NCBI GenBank assembly: GCA_963854835.1
Contig: OY978528.1
Location: forward strand, 37,725,757 to 37,789,756
Length of the DNA stretch: 64,000 bases
Direction: 5' to 3'
Source of the DNA: Megamerina dolium
Lineage: Eukaryota > Arthropoda > Insecta > Diptera > Megamerinidae
The translations under genes and the position numbers were made by a program. The notes under the pieces were generated by a model that saw only the letters and a program-made list of their open reading frames with translations, had not been told where the DNA came from and did no database searches. Shown here piece after piece: positions 16,717-29,621 of the stretch. The first letter of the stretch is position 1. Each line of letters opens with the position of its first letter.

Positions 16717-18762
16717 ATGAATCCAATGAACATAAAAGGTTTAAAAACAAAAACTTTAAAAAACCTTAAAAAATGTGTTAGAGAAAATAAACATATTTTT
16801 TAGTTCCGAAATACTGGTATAACAAAAATAAAATTGGTTTATTAGGATTAGTAAAAAAAAGAAGCTAAAAAATATAACAAAAAAATTATTCTAGATATAA
16901 TTCAAAATTTTGATGATTATGATTTTAATTTTGATTATTTAGTTACGGATAATTTATATGAAAATGGTGAATTACAAAAAAAAAAAGATATGGTAATTTA
17001 GTAGCAGATATTGAATTCAAAAATAATGAAAAATTGGATATTACATCACATCTAAGTTTATTAAAGAACAAATGTTATTCTTACTTTGACAAAGGTATTA
17101 AAAAATATAGCGTAACAAAAATTAAATGTCTTTTTGGTATCGGTCTAAGACACATGACATTAATAAAATCAATTTTAAAGACAAATTTGATATCATGATC
17201 GATCAACTATGTAACAGTTTTTATGGAATTAATAAACAAGGAAGGGGATGGGAGTTTGTAAAAATAGTAAAAACAATTGCTTCGAGAGATGAAAGTCAGC
17301 CTATTTCAGGTGGGCCATATATTCCATTCACAAATAAAAATTGTATACTATTGTATGTTATATTGTATCTTATATTCTATAACCAAAATGAAATAACTAA
17401 AGATCCACAAAGACCAACTAAATATAAAAAATATCTTGAAGACATATTAAATTATGAAAATTTTAAAAACTTAAATATAACTTATCCATTTGAAGTTAAT
17501 AAAGAAAATGTTAAGAAATTAGAAGACAATTTTACTATTACAATTAACTTTTATTATTTCAATCCTGAAGAAAAAGATACAATTGAACAAATTCAATTAC
17601 TATATAAAAGTAAATCTTTTAATGTTAATAATGTTAAATCTCATTTTATAGTTATTAAAAATAGTTATTAAAAAATTATTAATCAAAATGAGTATTTACA
17701 TATTTCTTATAAATGTTTTAGGAAATGTAAATCTTTAAATGAATTAGAAGAACATAAAAAAATATAGAGTTACCTAAAGAAGGTCAAAACATTTTAGAAT
17801 ATAAATTAAATGGTGCAGAATTCTCCATATGTTTTATATGCTGATTTTGAATCTACTCTCAAAAAGATTAATAATAAGAAATCAGAAATATGTGAGACAA
17901 TATTACTCAATTAACATATTCCGAATAGTTTTGAAATTTATTGTAATTGTAAAGTGAACATGTTTCTGAAGGTAGTGGTTCGCTTCGCGAACATACGAAA
18001 AAGTATTTTTCAGCAGTAAAACCTAAAAAGGTTTAATTAAAGTATTTTTGATCAGATATTACAACATGCTAAAGAATAGTAGAATAATTCAAGATAAAGA
18101 ATCTGTACTAAAGTTTGAAAATACTAAAAACTGCGAAATTTGTAATATTGAGTTTATCGATTTGATTGAAAAATGTTGGGATTATGATAACGTAACTGGT
18201 AAATATAGAATGGCTTTATGCAATAAATGTAATCTAAATTTGAAAATGCCTAAATTTTTACCAATAATTATTTTATTAAAATATTTAGATTCAGTTTATC
18301 CACAAACAGAAACTACTCTAATAGCTACACGTAGAGACAAATTTAGACAAATTAGAAAGAAAGTAATAGTAGGTGAATATTAGTAAAAAAGATTATAAAT
18401 TTGCAAAGAAATTTTGGAATCATTTTAACTGTAACACATTTAAAGATTATCACGAATGGTATTTAAAATTAGATGTTATTTTGTTATCAGATATTTATAA
18501 TAATTTTAGAGAAATGTGTTTTGAAATTTATTAATTAGATCCTGTTTATTTCAACAGCAGTAAAATTTCCTAAACAAAAATTAGAATTATTAACTAATCA
18601 AGATCAGTATGAATATAAAGAAAATGGAATTAGAAGTGGAATATCTCAAATATCACGTAATTATGCTAAAGCAAATAATTGCTATTATTACTATGATGTT
18701 ATGGAACAAGTTTATAAATTAAGTAAAGAGAAGCTGAAAGTAAAAGAATATATGATGTGCTT
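16717..18762 (+). pseudogene. Maverick protein-primed DNA polymerase B, N-terminal half, heavily broken
   Basis: Recognisable pieces run in order. The longest intact stretch, 17126-17671, has QGRGWEFVKIVK and PYIPFTNKNC. Near 17816-17866 is SPYVLYADFESTLKK, the exonuclease-I D-x-E motif. At 18120-18380 is CEIC...GKYRMALCNKCNLN followed by MPKFLP. At 18395-18680 are KDYHEWYLKLDVILLSDIY and GIRSGISQISRNYAKANN. Frames change repeatedly. The sequence runs into the right TIR before the palm motifs (the DTDS-type metal-binding box), so the polymerase half is lost. The intact enzyme would replicate the linear viral genome from a terminal protein. Confidence 0.78.
17954..17994. repeat. GTGAACATGTTTC block with adjacent GGTTCGC hairpin
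   Basis: GTGAACATGTTTC is followed 8 bases later by GTGGTTCGC-ttc-GCGAACATAC. It repeats the sequence blocks of the hairpins at 5760, 7010 and 7100, here inside the PolB remnant. Confidence 0.55.
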
Positions 18763-19127
18763 TCAGACACATGTTTAGAGCAGTTATTTTTAATACTTTT
18801 AGCATTATTAGGTTTCAAAATAATGATATTCCAGGGGAGTGTCGCGACATGCCAATAGAATATTATTATTCTAACATTTTTATCAATATTTAATTATAAA
18901 AATGACAAAAAAATAGATTTAAATATGTTAGAATAATAATACCGTACCACCACACGCCACTACATTTTAAACATATTAATATAAACTACAAAAAAAAAAG
19001 AAAACTTGGGCCAATTGATTAGCGTATTAGTTTTTTGGACATTCTAAAAAAATAAAATAAATGTTTTAAAATGAAAGCACTGTCTTTGTGTTAGGATTTT
19101 TCGACCCAACTGTTTAATAAAAAATGG
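18763..19127 (-). repeat. Maverick right TIR, inner part
   Basis: Reverse complement of the left repeat: AACAGTTGGGTCGAAAAATC, the CGTGTGGTGG...ACGCC hairpin region, the TCGCGACA core (18841-18848), CCTAATAATGCTAAAAGTAT and AAACATGTG. It is interrupted at 19128 by the 1.9-kb repeat and resumes at 21052. Confidence 0.82.
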
Positions 19128-21051
19128 CCTTACAGTCGGCTGGGGCCGACCAAATTATATCCTGCATATGTAGAGGTATATATAAAAAGTTTGCTCGTAT
19201 ATCCATCCCGTTTTTCCACTACTTTGTATAGGAGCTACATTAAGAAGCAGGCGTTCCTCACCAATTTTTGAGGAACAATTTCTGCCTATAATACTAAACT
19301 ACCTAAGTTGCAATGGGTTGACCTAGGCGTATTATTTAGTAAGTTATGGGTGTTTTAATGTTTAAGATAAATCCGAGACTTTGGGCGTGGCTTATCTCTG
19401 TGTTGTACATCTAATTAATTTTTCAATATCAATCCACACCTTAAATATGGTTGTCCTACGCTGAATAGTTCATAAGTTATGGCGGTTAACATTTTTGTTT
19501 AATTTCCTCAACTTTGTATGGGAGCCCCAATAAGAAGTGTGCATGGCACACTGATTTTCTGCCGCATTATTTTTGACTATCATATTAATCTAAGTGTCAA
19601 TTATGGTTATTCTACCCGAAGATTGCCGAAGTTACAGCTGTTTCAATTTAAAAGAATTTCAGTCATTTTGTGTGCGGGCTACAATAAACAATGAGCGTGG
19701 CGCGCCCATTTCCTGTGAGGCTAGTTGCTCGTACAATACTAATCCACACCTTAAATCTCGTTATTCTACGCTGAATAGTTTGCAAGTTATAACCGGTAAC
19801 ATTTTTTTTTAATTTCCGCAACTTTGTATGGGAGCCCCAATAATAAGTGGGCATGGTACGCTGATTTTTTGCCAGATTATTTCCAACTACGATATTAAGC
19901 TAAGTGTCAATTATTCTAGACAGAAGTTTGCCGAAGTCACGGCTGTTTCAATTTAAAAGAAATTCGGTCATTTTGTATGGGGGCTATAATAAGCAGTGGG
20001 CGTGGCGCGCACATTTCCAGTGAGTCTAGTTGATCTTACAATACTAATCCATACCTTCAATCTCGTTATTCTACGCTAAATGCTTTGTAAGTTATGGAGC
20101 TTAACAGTTTTAGTTTAATTCCCTCGACTTTGTATGGGAGACCCATGAAGGAGTGGGCGTGACACACTGATTTTCTGTCATATTATTTCCGACTGCCATG
20201 TTAATCTAAGTGTGAATTATGGTTATTCTGGACAGAAGATTGTCGAAGTTACAGCTGTTTCAATTTAAAATTTGTATGGGGGCTACGATAAACAGTGGGC
20301 GTGGTGCGCCCATTTCCTGTGAGCCTAGTTGCTCGTACAATACTAATCCACACCTTAAATCTCGTTATTCTACGCTGAATAGTTTGCAAGTTATAACCGG
20401 TAACATTTTTTTTAATTTCCGCAACTTTGTATGGGAGACCCAAAAAGCAGTGGGCGTGGCACACTGATTTTCCGCCAGATTATTTTTGACTACCATATTA
20501 ATCGAAGTGTCAATTATGGTTATTCTGGACAGAAGATTGTAGAAGTTACAGCTGTTTCAATTTAAAAGAAGTACAGACACTTTGTATGAGAGCTACGCTA
20601 AAAAGTAGGCGTGGCTCACCCACTTTTGGCGAGATTATATAGTAGTATAATATAAGTCTATGTGCCAAATATTGTTGTCCCAAGTCGTATATTATGTGAG
20701 TTATAGCAAGTTAAAGATTTTGAAAATTTCGAGGTTAGTCGCTTTGAATGCTTGGTGTGGGCGTGGTTATTGACCGATTATGCCCAATATCTTTCCCCTC
20801 CGTACCCTTGGATCATAGATTACTTATGCCAAATTTCATCGAAATAGCTCAATATTTACTCAAGTTATCGTGCGAACCAGCCAGGTGACAGACAGACGGA
20901 CGGACGGACGGACATCGTTAAATCGAAAATTTAATCGACGCTGATCACGAATATATATTTATGTCTATATCTCCGGAGATTCCTTCAAGTGGACACAAAC
21001 ATCTGACCGAAATGAATATACCATGCATATTGCATTATGCAGGGTATAAAA
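19128..21051 (+). mobile_element. Unclassified interspersed repeat copy 1 (about 1.9 kb) with internal subrepeats
   Basis: It starts CCTTACAGTCGGCTGGGGCC and ends TTATGCAGGGTATAAA. A subterminal inverted repeat TTATACCCTGCATA/TATGCAGGGTATAA is near-perfect in copy 2. The interior holds dimeric units of about 305 bp. GGGCGTGG-type boxes recur about every 150 bp (19996, 20151, 20296, 20449, 20604). Near the right end is a (GACG)n tract and a GTTAAATCGAAAATTTAATC block. No credible protein is encoded; short ORFs are repeat shadows. A second copy lies at 30108. It is probably a non-autonomous transposon of uncertain class. Confidence 0.8.
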
Positions 21052-21113
21052 ATTCGTGATATGATAAACATGTTAAATTTGTAACACTAATATTGAGATT
21101 GCGCTCAACCCCG
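21052..21113 (-). repeat. Maverick right TIR, outer tip
   Basis: Reverse complement reads GGGGTTGAGC, then GTGTTACAAATTTAACAT and GTTTATCAT, matching 2108-2151. The extreme tip could extend to about 21129, where AGTATG on the minus strand resembles a Polinton-like terminus. No paired target-site duplication was identified. Confidence 0.7.
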
Positions 21114-21129
21114 GAAACTACATACTGCT

Positions 21130-22696
21130 ATAAATAAAAATCATAATCAACGAAACAATTCATTATGACTTATAGACCGCCATATGATTGCTATTGAGTC
21201 GAAATATGACATTCAAGTTATTCATTGCACCTATGCATGTACTTTATTTAAGGTGGCAACAGCGACAATTTCCGCAGTATTTACATACATATTTAACATA
21301 CATGGCTTGAATATAATGTTGCACATTCGTTTGCATTTATTATATTTTCAGCGTCTAATTGCAAAGCTTCTCCTACACTCACGGACAACACAAAGAAACA
21401 TTAATTTTTGTATACACACATATATAACTAACTATTTGCATACACAATGGCAACAACAATGATTGCTTGCAACATCAAATAACACAAAATGAATGCCTTA
21501 TGCAAATTCATTCATTAGGGGCGAGTGGATATATGTGTATACGTAGGTATGTAACAGATGTGGCATTCGCCCGCCTACAGAAAGGTTGCCACTTATGTTT
21601 CGTATTCATCGTAGGACAAAGATGTCTACTTCGCATATGAGCATGTACTATGTATGAATATTTTTTGTTTGTTTTTTTGTTTAAATAAAAGTGAAAAACT
21701 CACGAATGCATATATGCAACACTGAACGCATTCTCATTAGTTTGAAGTGGCTTTGTCAACACGCAATCCCCCATTTGTTTCTTCATTCGTTGCAGAACAC
21801 TTATTAAGAATTATTTTTTGCTGTCGCTGCTTTTTCTCTCCCACATTATGTATGCTCGCTAATATCAGTGTGCATTATACTGAACAACAATTGCTGGTTA
21901 ACACATGCATATAGGTACGTATCTACATACTCATGCACAGAAGGACAAAATCATTAATATCGCTGTTTTTTTTGCTCTCTTTTTAAATTCAATATATGCT
22001 CAGATTCCATGGATAATTGCTTCTCTAATCTCATAAATAACACATAAACATCATTTTATACTCAGTTTGTGAGAATCAACCAAGAAAAGAATTACGGAAA
22101 ATATTCAAAGAAGCATTTAAGCATTATGTCTTACATACATTCAGTGGGTGTGTGCATGTGTTTGTTTGTTGTACATCTGAAAGGATTCAATACTTAACAT
22201 GCGCAAATTAATTCTTTTTACTTTAAATCTCAATTTTGCTTGAACCATAAGAACCATAACGCCAACGTTAAGTTATTGATTTTAGTAATATTCCATTTAC
22301 AAATTTCCACATGAAAATCTGACATTCTGATTGCTTTGTTGGTCGGGGATTTACACAGATTGGTACCAGGAATCGCATGGTAAATACACACGGCAGTGTT
22401 CACATACATATGTGCATATACATGTACACCTACTCTTCGATCGACCGATAAATGCTATACTCTAGCCTCTACACGAATATTATTTCCATTTGAAATTGGA
22501 TAAGATGAGATAGCTATAGTGGGGTGACAGAATCACTGCGCTCAAAAGCAATTTTACAAAATGAAGATATACCTACCTACTCACATACTGTGTATGTATG
22601 CATAATAATAAATATGATTTGACATCGAAATGATGGCCATGTGGCGCACAAGTGAAGACACTCATACATACATACATACATACATACATACATACA

Positions 22697-22728
<32 letters not shown>

Positions 22729-25264
22729 ATCCTCCTCTCCTTTGTATTTCTCAATTCCGAGTCATCGTAGTAGTATAATAATTTGACAGTAGACATACAT
22801 TTGGTTCGATTGCAACTGACAGAGTCATATGTTGTTTAAAAGTAAATATTTAATGTATAGAAATTCATATGGAAATTAAGATTTGCAACGAACGCAAGGG
22901 AACTACAGTCACAGGCGGTCGCTTTTCAGTTAATTTTTCTATTTTATAAAATATACGCGATATTCACTATTAAATATTGCAGAATTACAAAAACGCAACT
23001 ATTTCACAATTTTTAAAGTTTAAAGTTTTTAAAGCATACATCCAAACGCAATGTCGTAGCTTATTTGTTCAAAATGACAATCAATAAAAACAATCAATAT
23101 GTCACGTAAATTTGGTCCAGATCCAGATCATGATTACATTTTAGTTTAAATATTGTTCATATAAATGATACTTAAATAATTTCTGATACTTTCAGGTCAT
23201 TAAGCGTCAAAATCGCGGAGCGGGTGGATAAATAATAAATAAAGATACATATACACATATTTTCAGTTAAGCTCAAAACAACAAGAACAACCATTTGGAT
23301 TATTTGTAATGTTCATTGGAGTGTTTGAACGTCCATGTATAGCCAAGTATACAAATCTGAATGTTAGAAACTTTCCAAATGGCGGATCAACATTAAAGAC
23401 ATAAGACAGACTGCCGAAAGTATTAATGAACTGCACGAGGATGCCTTTTCGTACTTTCAGTAGTGTTTATATCTTTTCCAATAACATTTTCTTCTCTAAA
23501 AACAAAATTTTACACTTGTAAATGGCAACACTTCTCCTACTAACGCTAGAAATATTACAAAAATCTAAAATTTTCATTCGACATGCAATAGAATGGCAGT
23601 AGAAAATTATAATTTGGCGTTTGGCTTCATATCATACATACGAGCGAAGCATTTCAAACGCTATGAGTAGACCTTTGTTCTGTTTTGTATGGTTTTCGAC
23701 AGTTCTACTGTGTCTGAATGTTATACAAATGGTTGAAATGTTTTAATATAATGTTTAAGAAGTAAGTTGATTTGCATGAGTATCATTTTGTATATAATAC
23801 ACAGCCTAGTTCGTAAAAAAGCATACTTCTGTGAAATTCTACATAGGAGAAGATTTCTAAGGAGCAAAATATGTATTAATTGTCATGAAATATATCTCTT
23901 AATTAGCGTATATTCATTTTGATGATTCTAAAGAATGTTTTGTGGATCTTTTTGTCCATTATACTTTTTAATTTTAATTTTATTAAATTGTTGTTCTGCA
24001 GCCATTTGTTGCTGTGTGTGGATTAAGTAACCACCAAATGCGGTAACAGAAATCATTGAATTCATCATTGTAAGAATCCATCACATTAGAATTACGCTTT
24101 AGTGTGTTTTGCAAATACGAAAGGTCAATAGTTTTGAATGTAAAAATACAAAACTAGTTGAAAGCGCAGAAATGTCATATCAAAGTAAGTAGCCCCAAAG
24201 GATGATATTTTTTAGTAAAGAAAATAAGAAATAAAATAAGAAAATTGAGAAAGTAACACTGTTGACAACCTGCACTCAAAGAGTCAAATATATATTGAGT
24301 TAGTGCTTCCGTTTGTAACACTTAAAATATCAAGAAGTTATCAGTTGAAAATCACTCCTACTTCCAGCATAAAACTCTGAATTTTCGAAAGAAAAGTCAG
24401 AGTACATTCTTCGAATACCAGTACCAATCGAACAGTAGTGCAATTATTAAACCAAGCGTATTTGTACAGCTCTTTAAGATGTACGTATGTACAGAAAGGA
24501 TTGAATCACAAGAATACGGGGCAATGAAAGATATCCAAGAGGATGGAGAATGTTCGTTTGCGAATATGTACGGATGTATGTACGAGAATGTATATGATTT
24601 AGCTATTATGACAATACAACGATGACGATGATTTCGGGAGACGATGGTTGTAGTATTGTCGCATTATGTCCAATTACTGTCGCAATTATAGCTGAGAGAA
24701 TTTACTTACGAACTGTTGGTTTAAGTTGTTGGGTCTGTATTTGATTTTGTTTGTACATGTACATGTATGTACATATACATATACATAAACGAATATAAAT
24801 ATGTATGAAAATATGTAGCCAAACGTTCGTGACAGTGAAGGGGTAGCTATACATGAGTGAGCACGCGTTGAGCTGAATAAAGTTGCACACTCATAGCAAA
24901 AGCCTTAGATCAATTGAAAATGTTTTGGGTCGATAAAAGTACTACCAGTTAACATACGTATAACGTACTATAGACATGATCGAAGAACCCTGGACATAAA
25001 TACAAATGTAACTGTGGGCATATTCTCAAAAATAAAAATAACACATCAAGTTAAAGTGGTTGCCAAAGTACATATTTCTAATAGCCTTTTAACGAAATAT
25101 GTAAACCATTCTTTGTACTAGCTATACGGTCATGTTTAAGGCACGTTGATGCATCGCCGGTTATATTATATTTCTACTGTTTCACAATTTAGCTGGTTAT
25201 GTTTATTGCGAATGAAAAGGCAACTACGATAGCCCCAAAAAGAATTATGGTATATATATAAATT
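21130..25264. other. AT-rich intronic or intergenic DNA
   Basis: No gene, exon or TE protein is recognised on either strand. Short ORFs (for example 21184-21462, 24702-24890) have no recognised motif and low-complexity composition. A CATA microsatellite lies at 22663-22724. If Rbp6 continues to the left, this is intron. Confidence 0.5.
22663..22724. repeat. (CATA)n microsatellite
   Basis: About 15 uninterrupted CATA units. Confidence 0.95.
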
Positions 25265-25265
25265 T

Positions 25266-27560
25266 GATATATTCGACAAAGACAAAGTCAAAAGGGCAGT
25301 GTCATCCTTCCTACCTTACAAGGCCCCGGGGGGTGATGGGATCTTCCCAGCTATCCTTCAAAACGTCTTAGATGCAACTCTGGAACAGCAAATTAGCCTC
25401 TTCCGAGTCAGTTACAAATTTTTGTATATTCCGAGCGCGTGGAGAAAAGTAAACTTGATTTTTATCCCCAAGCAAGGAAATAGATTAACAGAACTCCCGA
25501 AATCGTTCCGTCCCATCAGTTTAATTTCTTTTATTCTGAAAACAATGGAACGACTAATAGATCTTCACATCAAGCAGAGGTTTGAAACTTCCATTACCCT
25601 ACACAAGAATCTATTCGCCTACACCAAAGGCAAATCAACTGAATCTGCATTATATTATCTCGTATCCGAAATCGAAAAATTCTTCGAATCCAAAGAACTA
25701 GCTCTTTGTGCTTTTCTGGACATAAAAGGTGCTACGATAATACTGGGTATGAGTCTTTCATAGTGCTTTGGCACGTAGAGGTATAGATGAATACTCAGTG
25801 ATTTGGGTAAAAGCTATGCTGGAAAACCGAGATATTTCAGCAAATTTAGGTAATACCAAAGTAAACGTCAGAGCTGTTAAAGGCTGTCCCCAAGAGGGCG
25901 TTCTTTCCCTACTACTATGGTCTCTCGTAACAGAGGACCTTCTAGTCAAACTCTCTTCAACCGGTTTCGATGTAATCGGCTATGCAGATGACCGTCCTAT
26001 CCTTGTTACAGGAAAAAGTGATAGTATGATATCAAATCGCATGACGTATGCTCTTCAAATTACTGATTGATGGTGCGACACAGAAGACCTTCGTATAAAT
26101 CCACAGAAAGCTGTTGTTGTTCCTTTCACAAGAAAGTATAAACCCGATTTCGGTGGAGTGTGTCTCCAAAATACTACTCTCGAATTCTCAAATGAAGTCA
26201 AATATCTAGGCATTATCCTGGACAGAAGACTAAATTGGAATTCCCACCTAAGCTACACGCTAAATAAGGCGACTAAAGTTATGTGGACTTGCAAACGATT
26301 TTTTGGCAAAACTTGGGGTCTATCACCGAAAATAATTTTCTGGATGTACACCCTCATGGTTAGGCCAATTGTAACCTACGCTGCAGTGGTATGGTGACCA
26401 AAAGTTATCAAAATATCAGCAATCCGTGAATGCAATAAACTTCAAAGACTGGCATGTCTATCTCTAACCGCGGCTGTGAAATCTTGTCCCACGGCTGCAC
26501 TAGAGGCTCTAGTAGGGTTTCTACCGCTAAACATTCATATTCAAAAATCAGCAGCAATCGGTGCCATTCTCATGAACTTTTTCCACAGTTCAACTTCGAG
26601 TTCAAGTGGACACGAAACAATCAACAAAATTATACCAAATATAGAAATATATTCTAACTCTGATTCCATGCCTCAAGAACTGCGCTATCGCAGGTGCTTC
26701 TCCACAATCATTCCAGACAGACTGGAATGGAAAACGAATAACAACTTAATACCCTCCAAACATAATTACGTTTGGTTCACAGACGGATCGAAGAGAGACG
26801 AAGATACAGCCGCCAGGATATACGGCCCTAATACCCGCATATCTGTCGCAATGGGCTCGTGGCCAACTGTCTTCCAAAAAGAAATACATGCCATAGAATT
26901 TTGTGCACGGTATCTACATGCCAAAGGGCTCAAAGGATAGCACATTCTAATTTGCTCAGACAGCCAAGCTGGCTATGATAGAAAAACATTACCACGACTA
27001 ATACCTACTGCAATGGACAAATTCGACAGTTCTCCGCCAAGCGAAAGCTCTCATCAGCTTCAATGCAGCTTTTGACAGAATTAGTCTTAGCAGAACAAAC
27101 CTACACCTAATAACCGGCTATCTCTCAGGACATAACTGGTTAAAATACCACCTCCACAAAATGGGACTCTCCTCTGACACGGAGTGTAGACTATGTCTGG
27201 AGGAGGATGAAACACCAATCCACATACTCTGCGAATGTCCGGACTTGGCCAGACTACGCCTCAAACACTTTCAGCTGAGTTTCGCAACACCAGCTTCAAT
27301 CATCAAAAGTTCGACAAGATCAATTCTATCCTTCATTAAAAAGATAGAGGAGATTCTAGTGCCGCAGACGGGCTTGGGTACACAAGATCTCGTTTGGTCG
27401 CAGTGCCCGTAACACGTGGTCGTGGTTGGCCCCAGAGGTATCAGATATAGGGCTCATATCCTCTAACAGATCTTGGTCTGGTTTCGCGTGGCCCACTTGA
27501 TGAACAAGGATTATGTCCTTGTTCCAACGTCAGGCTCTCTGTTTTGATTGATTTGATATA
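25266..27560 (+). mobile_element. I/LOA-group LINE with RNase H, 5'-truncated and broken
   Basis: A plus-strand ORF2 remnant beginning inside the RT (fingers AVSSFLPYKAPGGDGIFPAI). It continues with FRPISLISFILKTMERLID, the palm box IGYADDRPIL (25975-26005) and the thumb KYLGIILDRRLNWNSHL. An RNase H domain follows, with FTDGSK (26775), EIHAIEF and ICSDSQAG (26945). A terminal Cys-His finger has CRLCLEEDETPIHILCECP (27185-27240). In-frame stops or frame changes occur near 25760, 26068, 26395, 26938 and 27030. It ends in a TTGATTGATTTGATA-type 3' tail. RNase H separates it from jockey copies A-E. Confidence 0.88.
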
Positions 27561-28503
27561 AATTTGCAAGTGTTTGTCAAGTTTACACAACATTAAACAA
27601 TTTGTTGCTTTTGATGTAAGCGTGCGAGTGACACATTTGAATTTTTATCTTGAATACAAATACATAATTATTATGTTTCTTCAAATTTTATGAAATATAT
27701 GATAATATGAATTATCATGTTCCATTTATCAGGAAATAGGGAAAGAGAAAAAGAGATGCAGCATTTGAAATCTCAATATCACTGCCCTTTATCGTTCATG
27801 TCTAACGACTTTAATATCTCGCAGCGATAACAACATGAGAAAGTTTTCACTATTGTATATTTTTACTATAAATTATCTAACTCTTCTCTGCATACCAATA
27901 CACAGACTGCAAACATTGACAACCTGCAGAATAATTTAATAACAGCACTTATACCAACCAGCATAAAGTAATTTATGATTCATGTATTTTAGGCCGTTCG
28001 TTTAATGCCATTTTAAACATTAATGAAACTTGATGGCTTTTTGCTCTGACGGCAGCGGCATTTGTTTCACGAAAAGTGCTCAGCTAGTTGCAATCATGGC
28101 TACATACCATAAATCAAATTAATTTTGTGCCGCATATGGTGCACTGTACTACATATAAATGCGTACCCTCTGAGTGAGTTTTAATTGTAAGAGCATCGTC
28201 GAGATTTGTTCTAATTAAGCGGCACATACAATTGGCAAGGGACGTGACTGTAACTGATTGTTGTTTGTAAAGCTTTATTTGTTACACTACCATACGCTTG
28301 CGCACAGCTCAGAGATAATGGTGGTATACGTATGTATATACGCGAGAACGATAAGAAAGAACTTTTAAGTTTTAAGAAATTTTGTACTTTACTAGTTGCT
28401 GCTGCTTTTCCTTCACACCATGTATATGTAGGTCGAAAGTTTTGCTTACTAAGTACTAAAAATAAGAAAATAAATAGTTTAACTGTTCATAAGTTATTAC
28501 ACT
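27561..28503. other. Non-coding spacer
   Basis: AT-rich, with no recognised feature. The ORF at 28332-28517 has no recognised motif. Confidence 0.45.
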
Positions 28504-29070
28504 ATGAAGATAGGTGAACTCATATTGTTCTACAAAAATCACAGAACGCTGACAATAACTGCATGCAGTCTGGAAAACGTTTCACTTGCTTGGAGCAAGG
28601 AGGTTCGTTGTCTAGAAGTAATCCTAGAACGAAAACTAAAGTGGAAGAAAAATATTTTGCATAGGGTTGAAAAGGCAGTCATAAGACCCATACTTCTTTA
28701 CGGCGTATTATCTTGGTGAACTGCACTATCCAAATTTTCGCACCTTAAACCGCTCGAAAAGATACAAAGAGCGTTAAGCATTCTCGGCCAGTTCAGCCTT
28801 AAGGCTCAATACCCTACACTAATGACCCCAAGAGCCTCTAGACACGCTAGCGTCTTAATTTACTTTCATACCGAGACCAATCTTGAAGATATCAAACCAG
28901 AATACTAATGTATGTATTAAAAAGTTCCAAACTTCCTTCCCTGACATAAGCATCTGGGAGGAAGCGGGATTTTTCCGAAATTACACTTATGAGATAATAT
29001 CCCATCTCTTTCTTGCCTTCTTGACCTAAGTGTGCCCTCTCAGAGAGGGTGGCCACAATAACCTAACCTA
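28504..29070 (+). mobile_element. Fragment of an I/LOA-type LINE reverse transcriptase
   Basis: Frames encode a thumb block, CLEVILERKLKWKK, then AVIRPILLYGVLSW and LKPLEKIQRALSIL. These correspond to the post-palm region of the LINE at 25266, with an internal deletion between them. It ends in ACAATAACCTAACCTATT, a typical fly LINE 3' end. Confidence 0.7.
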
Positions 29071-29620
29071 TTTCAAAAACTAGGTACAGCTGTTTCTAAC
29101 AGTTTCTTATTAAAATCGAAGAAAATTATTTTTATAGTGTTCATCATTATATAAGTTAGTGATATGTGCAATAAGTATGCTCGTTTGAAAAACCTTATGC
29201 ATTGGATCGTGAACTGCACATTTGTGTTCTTATGAAGAATAAGTAGTGAATGTATCACGCCTTCCACTATGTGCGACATTAAATAAGCAAATATATTAGA
29301 CAATACTCTTTTATTTTGCCAACAAGAAGCCACCTAAAGTACGAAACAAGACAATTCATTTTCCAAGGACAACAGTAGACAGAATAACAGAAACATATAA
29401 TTATTTATACCTCAGTAGTCACAATATTCATGCATGTACTATGTATGCATATGCATAAGTATAAGTACATCCTAGCATGATGGTCGTTCGATGCAGTCTG
29501 CCATTCTCCCACAGTTTCGTTACACGTACTATACCTAAGCATATTCATACATGCACTTTTACAAATATTTAATGGAAAAATTTGTGGTTTGACGCTCATG
29601 TAGTACGTATATATTCATTT
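29071..29620. other. Non-coding spacer
   Basis: No feature recognised; short minus-strand ORFs lack motifs. Confidence 0.4.
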
Positions 29621-29621
29621 T

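Larger units (their letters stand above)
2108..21113. mobile_element. Decayed Maverick/Polinton (adintovirus-like) provirus with nested insertions
   Basis: Inverted repeats at both ends (2108-2505 plus 5717-5757 on the left; 18763-19127 plus 21052-21113 on the right) bracket recognisable Polinton/adintovirus genes. These are packaging ATPase, double-jelly-roll capsid protein, PLA2-domain protein, pX-like protein, adenain-like protease, minor-capsid-like protein and protein-primed PolB. Left-arm genes are on minus and right-arm genes on plus. Subtracting the LINEs, solo LTR, MITE, SINE and 1.9-kb repeat leaves roughly 9-10 kb of viral sequence. Such elements are integrated double-stranded DNA viruses or virus-like transposons. 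All genes are broken, so this is a fossil. The exact tips and TSD are unresolved. Confidence 0.88.

Noticed and set aside
19594..20467. Repeated short ORFs in 19594-20467 and 30458-31299
   Set aside because: They recur with the period of the internal subrepeats and contain stops in other copies, so they are repeat shadows.
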